The notes under the pieces: generated by a model | The model's input: the letters and a program-made list of their open reading frames with translations, nothing else | What the model was told of the DNA's origin: nothing | Database searches by the model: none | Shown here: positions 41,687 to 50,999 of the stretch, piece by piece | How the letters are laid out: each line of letters opens with the position of its first letter | Position numbering within the stretch: position 1 is the stretch's first letter | Origin: Lachnospiraceae bacterium | GTDB taxonomy: Bacteria > Bacillota > Clostridia > Lachnospirales > Lachnospiraceae | Direction: 5' to 3' | Assembly (NCBI GenBank): GCA_024699325.1 | Contig: JAILPS010000014.1 | Location: 1-64,000 of the forward strand | DNA: 64,000 nt | Translations under genes and position numbers: made by a program

Positions 41687-43726
41687 ATGGAAGATTTAAT
41701 TTACAACGGCAAAAGGTACGCTCAGCAGAGTGAGGAAGTACAAAAGGCCCTTGAGGAGATAAACATTTACACATTCAACTACTACCACGAGGACAATCTG
41801 GTGGTTTTTTCTGATGCGTGCGCGAAGCATTTTGGCATAAACCAGTTTTGCTCTAACGCAAACGAGAGCGTGTTCAGAACGCTGGTGTGTGAAGACGACT
41901 TAGTGGGCGTAAGAGAACTGCACAACAAGATATTATCAGGAGTCAACAAGGGCTCAATTGTCATAAGCACAAAACACGGAAGCAAAACGCTTAGAGTCAC
42001 CATGACGGTGATTGAGAGAAATAAAGAGGGCGAGGCCACTGTTATGACAGGCATATTAGAGGACGCTGAGGAGGACATGAGAATCGCCGAGATGGTCATG
42101 GGCTTAAGCCTTAACTACGAATGCGTCTACTATGTGGATTTTGTCAAGAATCAGATAGTTCCGTATAGAATGAGCGATGTTATCAATAAGGAATACGGCT
42201 CATATTTTAACGCGAGACCTCCCTATGAGAAGGCTATAGCGGCTTATATTTCCAGAACTGTTGCAGCGGCCGACCGTGAGGAGATGACCGAGGTCACCAG
42301 GTTTGAAAACATTCAGGAGAAGCTTCTCGACACAAAAACATTTGTGCACGATTACACGGTTTCAAGAAACGATAAAACACTCTACTTCAGAATGAAGGTT
42401 TTCAAGGTCAACAGCGGTGAGACACTCACCAAATGCATCATGGGATTTGGCGATGTCAGCAAGGAGAAGCAGAGAGATCTCGAGAGATACGCCTATGTGG
42501 ACCCTGTGACCGGCGGCGACAACTATAACTTCTTCAAGATTAAGCTTGCGGATGTGCAGATTCCGGGCTTCTTCGTGCTCATGGACATCCACTCGTTCAA
42601 GGTTGTCAACACAGTCTGCGGAATCAGCAGGGGCGATGAGGCACTTAGCGGCATCTGGCAGTGCATCAAGAAGGCACTTAGGAAGAATGACCTGGCAGCC
42701 CATATCAATGCCGACCACTTCGTCATGTTCCTTCAGGGACCGACGGATGAGGAGGTTATATGGCAGTTAAAGGGCCTCACGGAGGAGCTTGCATGGCTTG
42801 CCATCAAGAAGAAGCTTCCAAGGCTTGTGCCATACTTTGGAATAACCAGATGGAACTCCAACAGAAAGGTTGAGCTGGCATACGGCGAGTCAGCCATTGC
42901 CAAACACGAGATTAAGAACAGGAAGGATATCAACTATTATTTCTTCACCCAGGAGAACAACACGAGGCTCATGGAGGAGAAGAAGATGGAGGACTCCTTC
43001 CCGGCAGCCCTCAGAGCACATCAGTTTGAGGTGTGGTACCAGCCTAAGTATGACACCATGAGCGGTCAGATGGTTGGCGCGGAGGCGCTGTGCAGGTGGA
43101 GAAAGATTGACGGAAGTCTGGTATCTCCCGGGGCGTTCATCCCTCTGTTTGAGCAGAACGGTCTCATAAGACAGCTTGACGAATATATTTTCAGAACAAC
43201 ATGCCAGCAGCAGAAGGCATGGCTTGACGCGGGCAAGAATGTTAGGCCTGTGTCAGTCAACCTCTCAAGAGCCAGCATTTACTTCCAGAATGTTGTCGAG
43301 GAGTACAGCGAGATTGTGAAGGAGATCGGAATTGATCCGTCCCTCGTGCCGATAGAGATTACAGAGAGCGTGGCCATAGACAACGACGATATCAAGTCCC
43401 TCGCAGAGAATTTCTATAAGTCGGGCTTCCCGCTTCACGTGGACGATTTCGGAACGGGCTATTCTTCCCTTGTAACGCTAAACATTTTCCACTTTGACAC
43501 CCTGAAGCTTGACAAGAGCTTAATCGACTACATAGGCAACTACGGAGGCGAGAGACTTCTGACTCACACTGTAGCTCTCGCGAAGGAGCTGGGACTAAAT
43601 GTTGTGGCAGAAGGCGTGGAGAAGGATTATCAGGTTGAGTTTTTGAAGAACCTTAAGTGCGACAGCATCCAGGGCTTCTACTTCTCAAGACCACTCTCAC
43701 AGGCAGATTACGAGAAAATGCTTTAA
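41687..43726 (+). CDS. Degenerate GGDEF + EAL c-di-GMP phosphodiesterase
   Basis: 679-residue soluble protein. Two PAS-like sensor regions fill residues 1 to about 270. A GGDEF-fold domain follows in which the signature is replaced by INADHF, so it cannot make c-di-GMP. The C-terminal EAL domain is complete: Glu466 in AEALCRW, VNLSRASIY, EITESVAI, DDFGTGYSS, and KLDKSLID plus AEGVE. It should hydrolyse c-di-GMP, perhaps modulated by ligand binding to the degenerate domain. The start at 41687 has GGAGGG upstream; the 698-aa ORF starts within the promoter region. It is the functional opposite of the PBP-GGDEF cyclase at 14263. Confidence 0.9.
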   Translation: MEDLIYNGKRYAQQSEEVQKALEEINIYTFNYYHEDNLVVFSDACAKHFGINQFCSNANESVFRTLVCEDDLVGVRELHNKILSGVNKGSIVISTKHGSKTLRVTMTVIERNKEGEATVMTGILEDAEEDMRIAEMVMGLSLNYECVYYVDFVKNQIVPYRMSDVINKEYGSYFNARPPYEKAIAAYISRTVAAADREEMTEVTRFENIQEKLLDTKTFVHDYTVSRNDKTLYFRMKVFKVNSGETLTKCIMGFGDVSKEKQRDLERYAYVDPVTGGDNYNFFKIKLADVQIPGFFVLMDIHSFKVVNTVCGISRGDEALSGIWQCIKKALRKNDLAAHINADHFVMFLQGPTDEEVIWQLKGLTEELAWLAIKKKLPRLVPYFGITRWNSNRKVELAYGESAIAKHEIKNRKDINYYFFTQENNTRLMEEKKMEDSFPAALRAHQFEVWYQPKYDTMSGQMVGAEALCRWRKIDGSLVSPGAFIPLFEQNGLIRQLDEYIFRTTCQQQKAWLDAGKNVRPVSVNLSRASIYFQNVVEEYSEIVKEIGIDPSLVPIEITESVAIDNDDIKSLAENFYKSGFPLHVDDFGTGYSSLVTLNIFHFDTLKLDKSLIDYIGNYGGERLLTHTVALAKELGLNVVAEGVEKDYQVEFLKNLKCDSIQGFYFSRPLSQADYEKML

Positions 43727-43737
43727 TAATTACATCA

Positions 43738-43769
43738 CCGGTCTGGCATGTCCAGGCCGGTTTTTTTGT
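43738..43769 (+). terminator. Terminator of the EAL gene
   Basis: ACCGGTCTGG / CCAGGCCGGT stem (one mismatch-like wobble) with CATGT loop and seven T. Confidence 0.85.
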
Positions 43770-43858
43770 ATTGGGGCCTGGTTTCACAGTTAGTGAACAG
43801 AAATTTTCACTGACAGTAAAATATAGTATAAAAATCTAAATTATTTAATGAAAAACTA

Positions 43859-43887
43859 TTGATATGGAGGAACTTCTATTATAGTAT
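43859..43887 (+). promoter_or_regulatory. Promoter of the kinase-like gene
   Basis: TTGATA and TAGTAT with a 17-base spacer, about 30 bases before the GTG start. Confidence 0.5.
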
Positions 43888-43914
43888 TTAGTTGGAGTTG
43901 AGAAGGACTAGAAG

Positions 43915-44649
43915 GTGGTGTCGGGCGCTTGTGCAGACGCCTGTTTGGAGGAGAATGTGATACGGATCAAGCGGATGTCGGGTGGGAACGATAGCCGTGA
44001 GGCTAATTTGCTTAGGACTCTGAACCATCCGGGGATACCCAGATTATATGGAATACACAGTGGCATCTTGTATGAATATATGATTATGGAGTATTTTCCG
44101 GGGAGAACACTGGGAGAATATGTGAGAAGGGGAAGAAGGTTTGAGGTCGCAGAGATTGTGGCGATTGGTGTAGCGCTGTGTGGGATTTTGGATCATGTGC
44201 ACAGCGTTCACGGCCGGAATGTCATTCTTACAGATATCCAACCTGACAATCTGGTCTGGCACAGGAATATTCTGAGACTTATAGATCTTGGCGACTACGC
44301 CACAGGCGTTGGTAACCATATTGGGAAATTAAGGGGAACGCCCGGGTTTGTGGCGCCTGAGGTTTATGAGGGAGGAGATATCTGTGAGGCGACAGAGGTT
44401 TTTGCCGTGGGGAGAGTTCTGCAGTACCTCCTTACCGGAAGAACTGTACACGGAGGGAGTATTTGCGCCGCGCGGCACGGCATACGGCGCAGGGGAGGCG
44501 ATGACGTATTCGGCTACGTACGGTATTCGTCACTTGTGAGGATAGTTACTTCCTGTACATGCGCAGATATAGGCAGGAGACCACAATGTGCTAGGGAGCT
44601 TATGGAGAGACTTTTGATGGTTCTTAGGGCTCACTCTCCCGGAAAATAA
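43915..44649 (+). CDS. Atypical eukaryotic-like Ser/Thr protein kinase with truncated N-lobe
   Basis: 244 residues, one kinase domain and no membrane segment. Lys19 (VIRIKRM) and Glu29 (SREANLL) fit the VAIK lysine and helix C glutamate. The catalytic loop reads LTDIQPDNLVW, keeping Asp107 and Asn112 but losing the His and Arg of HRD and the Lys of KPEN. Asp124 sits in DLG in place of DFG, and GFVAPEVY replaces GTPGYxAPE. The glycine-rich loop is missing; a TAG stop lies just upstream of the GTG start, and AAGGAC is a weak ribosome binding site. Usual length is about 270 residues. It may be a pseudokinase, a minimal kinase or a decaying gene. No phosphatase is adjacent. Confidence 0.68.
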   Translation: MVSGACADACLEENVIRIKRMSGGNDSREANLLRTLNHPGIPRLYGIHSGILYEYMIMEYFPGRTLGEYVRRGRRFEVAEIVAIGVALCGILDHVHSVHGRNVILTDIQPDNLVWHRNILRLIDLGDYATGVGNHIGKLRGTPGFVAPEVYEGGDICEATEVFAVGRVLQYLLTGRTVHGGSICAARHGIRRRGGDDVFGYVRYSSLVRIVTSCTCADIGRRPQCARELMERLLMVLRAHSPGK

Positions 44650-44832
44650 GGATCTGATTGATACTATGTGCAGCCTCAGGGCAGGCTATAAGATGAGCTG
44701 TCAACCCGCGGGGACAGATAGCGTTTAATGGCGACGCACATGTCAGCCGATCCGGAGGACGGACTGATAGTCATACTGGAATAAAACAATAGGAATTCGG
44801 ATTTTTGGCTTTTAATGACAGACAGATTATGC

Positions 44833-44878
44833 TATACTATTTTCCGATGCACCCACACTTAGGTGTGGGTGTTTTTTT
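44833..44878 (+). promoter_or_regulatory. Extended -10 promoter followed by an immediate terminator-like hairpin
   Basis: TGCTATACT (extended -10) is followed within about 10 bases by a 9- to 10-bp stem, GCACCCACAC / GTGTGGGTG with loop TTAG, then seven T (hairpin 44849-44878). The ribosome binding site AGGGAG of the GH18 gene follows directly. The hairpin may end transcription coming from upstream, or form a 5' structure on the new transcript. Bases 44650-44832 hold no gene that I can support. Confidence 0.55.
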
Positions 44879-44890
44879 AGGGAGAATGAT

Positions 44891-46630
44891 ATGAGCGATA
44901 AAAAGAAACCAAACCGGACCTCGGTGGTAGTGATCGTTATCGTGGCGATTCTTATGCTGGGGGTTTGTATAGGAGCAGTGTGCTACAAGCTTTTGGGGCC
45001 TGTGGGCACATTTGTCAATCTGAAGGTATATCTTGGGCTGTCATCAGCTGACGAATATGCGATAAGCGTAAATATGGTGCAGTCTTCATATAAGGCTAAG
45101 AAGTACGAGGATATGGTGTATCTTCCTCTGGATATGGTGGTTGAGAGCGTGGACGAGAGATTCTACTACGACTCAAGTGTTGGGGCGATACTCTATGCCA
45201 TGCCGACACAGCTTATGACCATCTATCCGAACACGGCTTCCTACGAGGTGGGAGGCGTGAGTATGGACAGCTACTACTGCCCGTTTTTGTTGTCGGGAAG
45301 CGATAAATACATTGCATCAAGCTTCGTGTCAGAGCTGTCAGGCTGTAACATAGGCATCTACGACGATGAGTCCACGGTGGTTTTGTGGGATGTGCCCGAC
45401 ACGCTTAGCGAGATGGAGGTGAGCGTTCTGCCGCTTAAGGGGTCATCAGGCACCATAAGAACGCAGGCGACCATCAGGGGAAGCATAGTCAAGAATGTCA
45501 CGAAGGATGATGTGATATATCTTATAGATACGGAGGACGACTGGCATCTTGTCATGACGGATAAGGGCCTCCACGGCTATATCAAGTCGTCACAGGTCAG
45601 AGCTGACGCCGCGCAGAGCGTGACCATGATCAACAGCGCCAAATACGATTACACAAACATTTCCATGGACGATGATGTGGTTCTGGTGTGGCATCAGGTC
45701 TCATCGCCTGACGCTGCGGCACAGACTGAGGCCATGCAGTCAAGGATTGCAAACACGAGCGGCGTGAATGTGATATCGCCCACGTGGTATTCTCTGGCTG
45801 CTGAGGAGGGATACTATTCAAGCACTGCTTCCGCACAGTACGTGGAGGCTGCCCACAGCATGGGACTTAAGGTGTGGGCGCTTGTGAACAATTTTAATAA
45901 CGAGGTGAATAACTATAAGTTTCTGACCACCTACGAATACAGGCAGCGCTTCATCAAGGGAATAGTTGGAGAGGTTTTAAGCATAGGAGCGGACGGCATA
46001 AACATAGACTTTGAGGCGGGCTCCACGGGCTACGGCGGTATCAATAAGGACTGCGGCCCAGCATTTTTACAGTTCCTTAGGGAGCTGTCCATAGAGTGTA
46101 GGAATAACTCCTTGGTCCTCTCGGTTGACAACTATGTTCCGATGCCCTACAACATGTACTATGACAGGACTGAGCAGGGTAAGATTGTGGACTATGTGAT
46201 TGTTATGGGCTATGATGAGCACTATGCAGGTTCTGACGCGGGCTCTGTCGCCTCCTACGATTTTGTGAAGAACGGCATAGTCAACACGCTGGCTGAGGTG
46301 GATGCGGACAGGGTGATTAACGCCATCCCGTTCTACACGAGAGTCTACAATATCGACGAGGCCGGGGCGGTTTTGTCGAGCGAGGCCAAGAGTATGGCCG
46401 GCATGAACGATATGCTAAGCGCCGCCGGGGCAGAGATTATCTGGGACGATGTGACAAAACAGAACTACTCACAGTTTATATACGAGGATCTGAGGTACGT
46501 GGTGTGGCTTGAAAACGCCCAGAGCGTACAGTGGAAGATGGACCTCATAGAGGAATATAAGTTGGCGGGAGTTGCCTGCTGGAAGTTAGGGCTTGAGACT
46601 ACGGACATGTGGAGTATTATCAATGATTAA
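44891..46630 (+). CDS. Membrane-anchored GH18-fold protein with SH3-like domain
   Basis: 579 residues. An N-terminal signal anchor (TSVVVIVIVAILMLGVCIGAVC) holds the protein outside. Residues about 45-180 resemble the N-domain of copper amine oxidases found in envelope proteins, about 185-255 are an SH3-like domain (TIRTQATIRGSIVKNV), and about 265-579 form a GH18 barrel like spore-cortex and wall hydrolases (VVLVWHQV, MGLKVWALVNNF, GADGINIDFEA). Glu375 in the DxxDxE-type motif is the expected acid. It probably cleaves or binds peptidoglycan-type glycans. Its stop overlaps the aroA start by eight bases, an unusual operon partner. Confidence 0.85.
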   Translation: MSDKKKPNRTSVVVIVIVAILMLGVCIGAVCYKLLGPVGTFVNLKVYLGLSSADEYAISVNMVQSSYKAKKYEDMVYLPLDMVVESVDERFYYDSSVGAILYAMPTQLMTIYPNTASYEVGGVSMDSYYCPFLLSGSDKYIASSFVSELSGCNIGIYDDESTVVLWDVPDTLSEMEVSVLPLKGSSGTIRTQATIRGSIVKNVTKDDVIYLIDTEDDWHLVMTDKGLHGYIKSSQVRADAAQSVTMINSAKYDYTNISMDDDVVLVWHQVSSPDAAAQTEAMQSRIANTSGVNVISPTWYSLAAEEGYYSSTASAQYVEAAHSMGLKVWALVNNFNNEVNNYKFLTTYEYRQRFIKGIVGEVLSIGADGINIDFEAGSTGYGGINKDCGPAFLQFLRELSIECRNNSLVLSVDNYVPMPYNMYYDRTEQGKIVDYVIVMGYDEHYAGSDAGSVASYDFVKNGIVNTLAEVDADRVINAIPFYTRVYNIDEAGAVLSSEAKSMAGMNDMLSAAGAEIIWDDVTKQNYSQFIYEDLRYVVWLENAQSVQWKMDLIEEYKLAGVACWKLGLETTDMWSIIND

Positions 46631-47918
46631 AAGTATCACTATAAAAAACATTTACGGACACTGCAATAAGGATATGGCATATGTGAGCGTTCCGGGCTCT
46701 AAGAGCATCACAAACAGAGCGCTTCTGCTGGCGGCTCTCTCAGATGGGAGATGCAAGCTAAATGGTGTGCTGTTTTCGGACGATTCGAGACATTTCCTAA
46801 AGTGTCTTGTGGACCTGGGCTTTGACGTTTCGATTAACGAGGAGGAGCGGGAGGTTTTGGTACGCGGTCTGGGAGGCGCCATCCCCAAAAGCGAGGGCAG
46901 CGTGTATGTTGGAAGTGCAGGGACTGCGGCCAGGTTTATCGCAGCACTTCTAGGCATAAGCGACGGCGTGTACACTCTGGACTCCTCAGAGCAGATGAAG
47001 AAGCGCCCCATGAAGCCGCTTCTTGCAGCGCTAAGGAGCATGGGAACGGACATAACCTATCACGGTGAGGAGGGGTTCTTTCCCTTTACTTTAGACGGAA
47101 GGGGAGCTGACGCGAGGGAGATTGCCATCGACATAGGCGACAGCAGCCAGTTTTTAAGCGCACTTCTCATATCTTCGGTATGTTTTAAGGACGGGCTCAC
47201 CATACATGTTAAGGGAAGCCACGGCATGAGCTATATCGAGATGACCGTGAAAATGATGGAGCAGTTTGGCGTGAAGGTCTTAAGACCTGATGAGTCAACC
47301 TTCGTGGTGGAGGCAGGACAGCATTATCATCTGGACAGCTACGACATAGAGCCTGACATGAGCGCGGCGGCGTATTTTTATGCGGCGGCTGCCATTCTGA
47401 AAACCTCTACGGTTGTAAGAGGCGTGAAGCGCGTAGGGCTTCAGGGCGATGTGAAGCTGTTTGATGTGTTGGAGAATATGGGCTGCGAGGTACATGAGAC
47501 TGCCGAGGGAGTTTTAGTTAAGGGTCCCGAGGTGCTTAGGGGCGTTGATGTCGACATGAGGGAGTTTTCCGACCAGGCCATAACGGTTGCCTGCACGGCG
47601 GTTTTTGCCACAGGGCAGACTAAGATTACAGGCATCGGCCACATAAGACATCAGGAATCTGACAGAATTCACGGCATAGCCACTGAGCTAAGCCGCATGG
47701 GAATAGAGGTTTTGGAGGGAGATGACTACCTTGTCATAACTCCGGGATGCCCGAAGAGCGCCGCCATAGAGACCTATGACGACCACAGAATGGCCATGGG
47801 CTTCTCCCTTGTGGGACTCAGGGCAGAGGGCATAGAGATACTAAATCCTATGTGCTGCAGGAAAACATTTGAGAACTATTTTGAGGTGTTGGATAAGTTT
47901 ATAGACGATCTTAGATAA
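46623..47918 (+). CDS. aroA: 3-phosphoshikimate 1-carboxyvinyltransferase (EPSP synthase)
   Basis: 431 residues. Transfers enolpyruvate from PEP to shikimate-3-phosphate in aromatic amino-acid synthesis. Typical motifs: VPGSKSITNRALLLAAL, GSAGTAARFIAALL, DSSEQMKKRPMKPLL (in place of LDGxxRMxxRP), QFLSALLIS, DQAITVACTAVFA, HIRHQESDRI and DDHRMAM. The start at 46623 (MIKSITIKN) lies inside the end of the GH18 gene; the listed 46593 start adds ten residues from that overlap. No other shikimate genes are adjacent. Confidence 0.95.
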   Translation: MIKSITIKNIYGHCNKDMAYVSVPGSKSITNRALLLAALSDGRCKLNGVLFSDDSRHFLKCLVDLGFDVSINEEEREVLVRGLGGAIPKSEGSVYVGSAGTAARFIAALLGISDGVYTLDSSEQMKKRPMKPLLAALRSMGTDITYHGEEGFFPFTLDGRGADAREIAIDIGDSSQFLSALLISSVCFKDGLTIHVKGSHGMSYIEMTVKMMEQFGVKVLRPDESTFVVEAGQHYHLDSYDIEPDMSAAAYFYAAAAILKTSTVVRGVKRVGLQGDVKLFDVLENMGCEVHETAEGVLVKGPEVLRGVDVDMREFSDQAITVACTAVFATGQTKITGIGHIRHQESDRIHGIATELSRMGIEVLEGDDYLVITPGCPKSAAIETYDDHRMAMGFSLVGLRAEGIEILNPMCCRKTFENYFEVLDKFIDDLR

Positions 47919-47926
47919 GATAAGAG

Positions 47927-47956
47927 AAGCCTTCGGCGCGCGCCGAAGGCTTTATT
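47927..47956. terminator. Terminator after aroA
   Basis: 12-bp stem AAGCCTTCGGCG / CGCCGAAGGCTT with a CG loop, followed by TATTT. It can also serve the convergent que operon. Confidence 0.8.
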
Positions 47957-48000
47957 TGTGGGATATGCGCTCCGCGATTATGTGCGGGACGAAATATTAA

Positions 48001-48495
48001 CTATCTGTTGTCAACCTTTTCAGGATAGAGGTCGTGCTGGCTTAAGCGCTCAAAAGCGACCTTCTCCCAGACGGTGCCGGGCTTGCCGTAGTTACAGTAG
48101 GGGTCGATTGAAATGCCGCCCCTTGGTGTGAATTTGCCCCAGACCTCTATGTATTTGGGGTCCATGAGCTTGATCAGATCCTCCATGATGATGTTCACAC
48201 AGTCCTCGTGGAAGTCGCCGTGGTTCCTGAAGCTGAACAGATAGAGTTTTAGTGACTTGCTCTCCACCATCTTGATGTTTGGAACATATGATATGTAAAT
48301 GGTGGCAAAATCAGGCTGGCCTGTTATGGGGCAGAGGCTTGTAAACTCCGGACAGTTGAATTTGACAAAATAGTCGTGGTCCGGATGCTTGTTGTCGAAG
48401 GTCTGAAGCATCTCGGGCGCGTAGTCCATGGGGTACTTGACCTTCTGATTGCCTAAAAGGGACACATTGCCCATCTCGTTTTGTTCTCTTGACAT
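48001..48495 (-). CDS. queF: NADPH-dependent preQ0 reductase
   Basis: 164-residue single-domain QueF of the YkvM type, reducing the nitrile of 7-cyano-7-deazaguanine to preQ1. The catalytic cysteine is in [12 protein letters not shown], with the [16 protein letters not shown] segment following. GGAGAG precedes the ATG at 48495; the longer ORF overlaps queC and is not used. Last gene of the preQ1 operon. Confidence 0.95.
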   Translation of the reverse strand: MSREQNEMGNVSLLGNQKVKYPMDYAPEMLQTFDNKHPDHDYFVKFNCPEFTSLCPITGQPDFATIYISYVPNIKMVESKSLKLYLFSFRNHGDFHEDCVNIIMEDLIKLMDPKYIEVWGKFTPRGGISIDPYCNYGKPGTVWEKVAFERLSQHDLYPEKVDNR

Positions 48496-48503
48496 ATTCT
48501 CTC

Positions 48504-49184
48504 CTATCTTAGCGCCGGGTCGCTCACTCCGTTTAATGCAAATGCTCTGGCTCTGTCGATGCATGTTCCGCACACGCCGCAGGGCTTGTCGTGACCTTCA
48601 TAGCAGCTCCATGTAAGCTCGTAGGGTGCCTTAAGCTTAAGGCCGGTCTTTACAACCTCGGCCTTATTACAGCCGACAAATGGAACCTCTATGTGAAGCT
48701 GTCTGCCGCTTCCCTCGTAGATGGCTGCGTTCATGTGGTCGACGAAGGCCTGTGAGCAGTCAGGGTATGCGTTGCCGGCGGCGTCGTCTGCGTGTGCTCC
48801 GTAGTAGATGACCTCGCAGTCAAGGGAGAGCGCCATGCTCGCGGCTGCTGACAAAAACAGTCCGTTTCTGAAGGGGACATAGGTTGAGACAGGCTTGCCG
48901 TCTGTCTTTTTTAACTGCTCGTCGTAGGATTCCTCGGGAATCTCCTTGTCGGAGTGGGAGAGGAGTGAGCAGTCGCTGTACTGAAACATTTCCGTGAGGT
49001 CTAATGTCAGATGGCGAACACCATAGTAGTCGGTCACCTTCTTTGCAGCCTCCACCTCCTTCGTGTGTTTCTGTCCGTAGTAGATGGACAGGGCAATCAC
49101 GTGGTCGCTGCCGTATTTGTCTATGGCCATGGCCAGGCATGTGGTTGAATCTATGCCACCGCTTGCTAAAACTAATGCGTTCAT
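48504..49184 (-). CDS. queC: 7-cyano-7-deazaguanine (preQ0) synthase
   Basis: 226 residues. ATP-dependent conversion of 7-carboxy-7-deazaguanine and ammonia to preQ0. PP-loop SGGIDSTT near the N-terminus, [28 protein letters not shown], and the C-terminal zinc site [19 protein letters not shown]. Normal length. It lies nine bases after folE and eight before queF. Confidence 0.96.
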   Translation of the reverse strand: MNALVLASGGIDSTTCLAMAIDKYGSDHVIALSIYYGQKHTKEVEAAKKVTDYYGVRHLTLDLTEMFQYSDCSLLSHSDKEIPEESYDEQLKKTDGKPVSTYVPFRNGLFLSAAASMALSLDCEVIYYGAHADDAAGNAYPDCSQAFVDHMNAAIYEGSGRQLHIEVPFVGCNKAEVVKTGLKLKAPYELTWSCYEGHDKPCGVCGTCIDRARAFALNGVSDPALR

Positions 49185-49193
49185 AATACCTCC

Positions 49194-49760
49194 TTAGGCC
49201 TTAACGCGAGCCAAAAGTGCTCCGTCAGTCTTAAAACGACCGCGAAGTGTCTGTGTATATGTCTTGGCATCAGCATTTTTAATGCCTCTTGCAGTCATGC
49301 AGCTGTGGCTTCCGCTGATTAAGACAGCCACGTCCTCACTCTCGGTAACCTCCATGATGATGTCCGCGATATCACGGCCAATGCGCTCCTGAAGCTGAAG
49401 TCGCTTGGCAGCCATCTCGGCAATCCTTGCAATCTTGGACAGGCCGATAACCTTGCCCTTGGGAAGATATGCGACTGTGACCTTCATGTCGTACATGAGC
49501 GCCATGTGGTGCTCGCAGTAGCTGAATACATTGATATCCTTAACCACCACCAGGTCCTCTGTGTCTCCCTCAAATGTAAATGTCTTGCCAAACATCTGGG
49601 CAATCTCGTGGTTTGTGTAGTTCATGCCCTCGAAGACCTCGGCATACATCCTGGCAACTCTGTCAGGGGTATCCTTAAGTCCCTCGCGCTCCGGGTCGTC
49701 GCCGATGGCAATCAACAGCCCTCTTATGTGTTCTCTAATTGCTTTCTGATCTATAGCCAT
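49194..49760 (-). CDS. folE: GTP cyclohydrolase I
   Basis: 188 residues. Makes dihydroneopterin triphosphate from GTP, the shared first step of folate and queuosine synthesis. Zn ligands and active site in YCEHHMALM and [24 protein letters not shown] and [20 protein letters not shown] are standard. Its place inside the que operon points to a main role in preQ1 formation. Confidence 0.96.
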   Translation of the reverse strand: MAIDQKAIREHIRGLLIAIGDDPEREGLKDTPDRVARMYAEVFEGMNYTNHEIAQMFGKTFTFEGDTEDLVVVKDINVFSYCEHHMALMYDMKVTVAYLPKGKVIGLSKIARIAEMAAKRLQLQERIGRDIADIIMEVTESEDVAVLISGSHSCMTARGIKNADAKTYTQTLRGRFKTDGALLARVKA

Positions 49761-49761
49761 T

Positions 49762-50427
49762 TCATACTCCTCTTTTATCGGGGTCCCATATAAACTTGTG
49801 AAGCTGAAGCTGCAGCTTCACGCCGTTTAAGCGGTTCTCCAACATAAATTCAACCATGATCTGGGGATTGATTCTGCCCCAGACAGGGCTTAAATATACC
49901 GCACATCTCTCGTCGAGATGGTACTGTCTTATAATTTCCAGCGCTCTTTGTAAATCCGCCTCGTCGCTGCACACAAACTTCACCGTGTCCATACTCTCGC
50001 ACAGAGCAAAATTCTCCATGCACATGGTGCGCTCCACGCCGCTTCCTGGAAGCTTATAGTCAAGGGTGAAGCTTGGACGGTTCTTGATGCCAAGATAGGG
50101 CTTAATAGGGATGCTTCCGTTGGTCTCAACCTCCACATACAACCTCTCATCCTCTGAGAGCTTCTTAAACAGAAGGTCAATCCCCTTAGAGATTAGCGGC
50201 TCACCGCCGGTTATCGTGACATTTGTTATGCCGTAGGAGAGGATTTTATCGTAAATGTCATCCTCAGTCATGGGGGTAAATGCCACATTTGGCTCAAGGG
50301 CCCACAGCGTGTCGCAGTAGGTGCAGCGCACATTACAGCCGGCAAGCCTTACAAAAACCGCAGGAGCGCCTGCGCGCCTGCTCTCGCCGTTTATGCTTGC
50401 AAATATTTCGACTACCCTAAAAATCAT
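49762..50427 (-). CDS. queE: 7-carboxy-7-deazaguanine synthase
   Basis: 221-residue radical SAM enzyme that contracts 6-carboxytetrahydropterin to 7-carboxy-7-deazaguanine. [24 protein letters not shown] leads into the cluster motif [14 protein letters not shown] (CxxxCxxC), then TITGGEPL. It overlaps the end of queD by 11 bases. Confidence 0.95.
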   Translation of the reverse strand: MIFRVVEIFASINGESRRAGAPAVFVRLAGCNVRCTYCDTLWALEPNVAFTPMTEDDIYDKILSYGITNVTITGGEPLISKGIDLLFKKLSEDERLYVEVETNGSIPIKPYLGIKNRPSFTLDYKLPGSGVERTMCMENFALCESMDTVKFVCSDEADLQRALEIIRQYHLDERCAVYLSPVWGRINPQIMVEFMLENRLNGVKLQLQLHKFIWDPDKRGV

Positions 50428-50875
50428 TGTTATCTCCCATGCTCAGAAAATAGCCCTCCTTGGAGTACTGAGCGCAGTTGTTCTCTGTCTCATAGACTAT
50501 GGAGCGGTGTACACAGTAGCCCTTCTCGTTCATTTTGTCATAGAAATATTTCGCGAGATTCTCAGCCGTTGGCCTGAAGGGAACATTTACAATTCTGAAG
50601 CCCTCGTCGATTAGCGCATCGTAGGTGGTCTTCTTAAGGGTACCCTCCTCGATGATGAGGCAGTGGTCCATGTAGTCGCATAACTCCTTAAGGTCCGCCT
50701 TAAGGGAGCCGAAATCCGCAATCATGCCCCTGGTCTGGGTGTCCATATTCAAATTCTCCTGGCTGACCTCGATGATCACGCGCCAGCAGTGTCCGTGGAG
50801 GTTGCTGCATTTGCCCTGATAACCGCTTAGGAAATGCGCCGAATCAAACCTCTGCTCAGTCTTTATAATGTACAT
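50417..50875 (-). CDS. queD: 6-carboxy-5,6,7,8-tetrahydropterin synthase
   Basis: 152 residues of the 6-pyruvoyl-tetrahydropterin synthase fold. FDSAHFLSGYQGKCSNLHGHCWRV supplies the zinc histidines and catalytic cysteine, followed by GMIADFGSLK and DHCLIIEE. AAGGAG precedes the ATG. First gene of the operon, directly behind the riboswitch terminator. Confidence 0.95.
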   Translation of the reverse strand: MYIIKTEQRFDSAHFLSGYQGKCSNLHGHCWRVIIEVSQENLNMDTQTRGMIADFGSLKADLKELCDYMDHCLIIEEGTLKKTTYDALIDEGFRIVNVPFRPTAENLAKYFYDKMNEKGYCVHRSIVYETENNCAQYSKEGYFLSMGDNNDF

Positions 50876-50892
50876 AAAAACTCCTTATAATT

Positions 50893-50921
50893 AAAAACAG
50901 ATGCCTTCCATATGGGGCACC
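50893..50921 (-). terminator. Riboswitch-controlled terminator before queD
   Basis: Minus-strand GGTGCC and GGCATC arms around CCATATGGAA, followed by TGTTTTT. The upstream arm can instead pair with GGGCGCA next to the aptamer tail, which would give an antiterminator. Confidence 0.65.
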
Positions 50922-50953
50922 CGCACTTATGACAATAGTCAAAATGTATGCGC

Positions 50954-50992
50954 CCGGTTTTGTTTACAGACTGGAAGGTCGATGAACAGTCT
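50954..50992 (-). ncRNA. Probable preQ1 riboswitch (class I)
   Basis: Minus-strand stem AGACTG / CAGTCT encloses a 13-base loop that begins with U and ends with C, the two positions that contact ligand in class I aptamers. It is followed by the A-rich tail GTAAACAAAACCGG. The tail can form the short pseudoknot with the loop (C after the A-run with loop G, then G with loop C). It starts within a few bases of the predicted transcription start and lies directly upstream of a complete preQ1 operon, with a terminator behind it. The identification rests on my reading of the consensus and on context. Confidence 0.7.
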
Positions 50993-50999
50993 CTACATC

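Noticed and set aside
44650-44832. Short ORF after the kinase gene as a frameshifted continuation
   Set aside because: The kinase domain already ends normally (RPQCARELMERLL), and the short ORF has no ribosome binding site.
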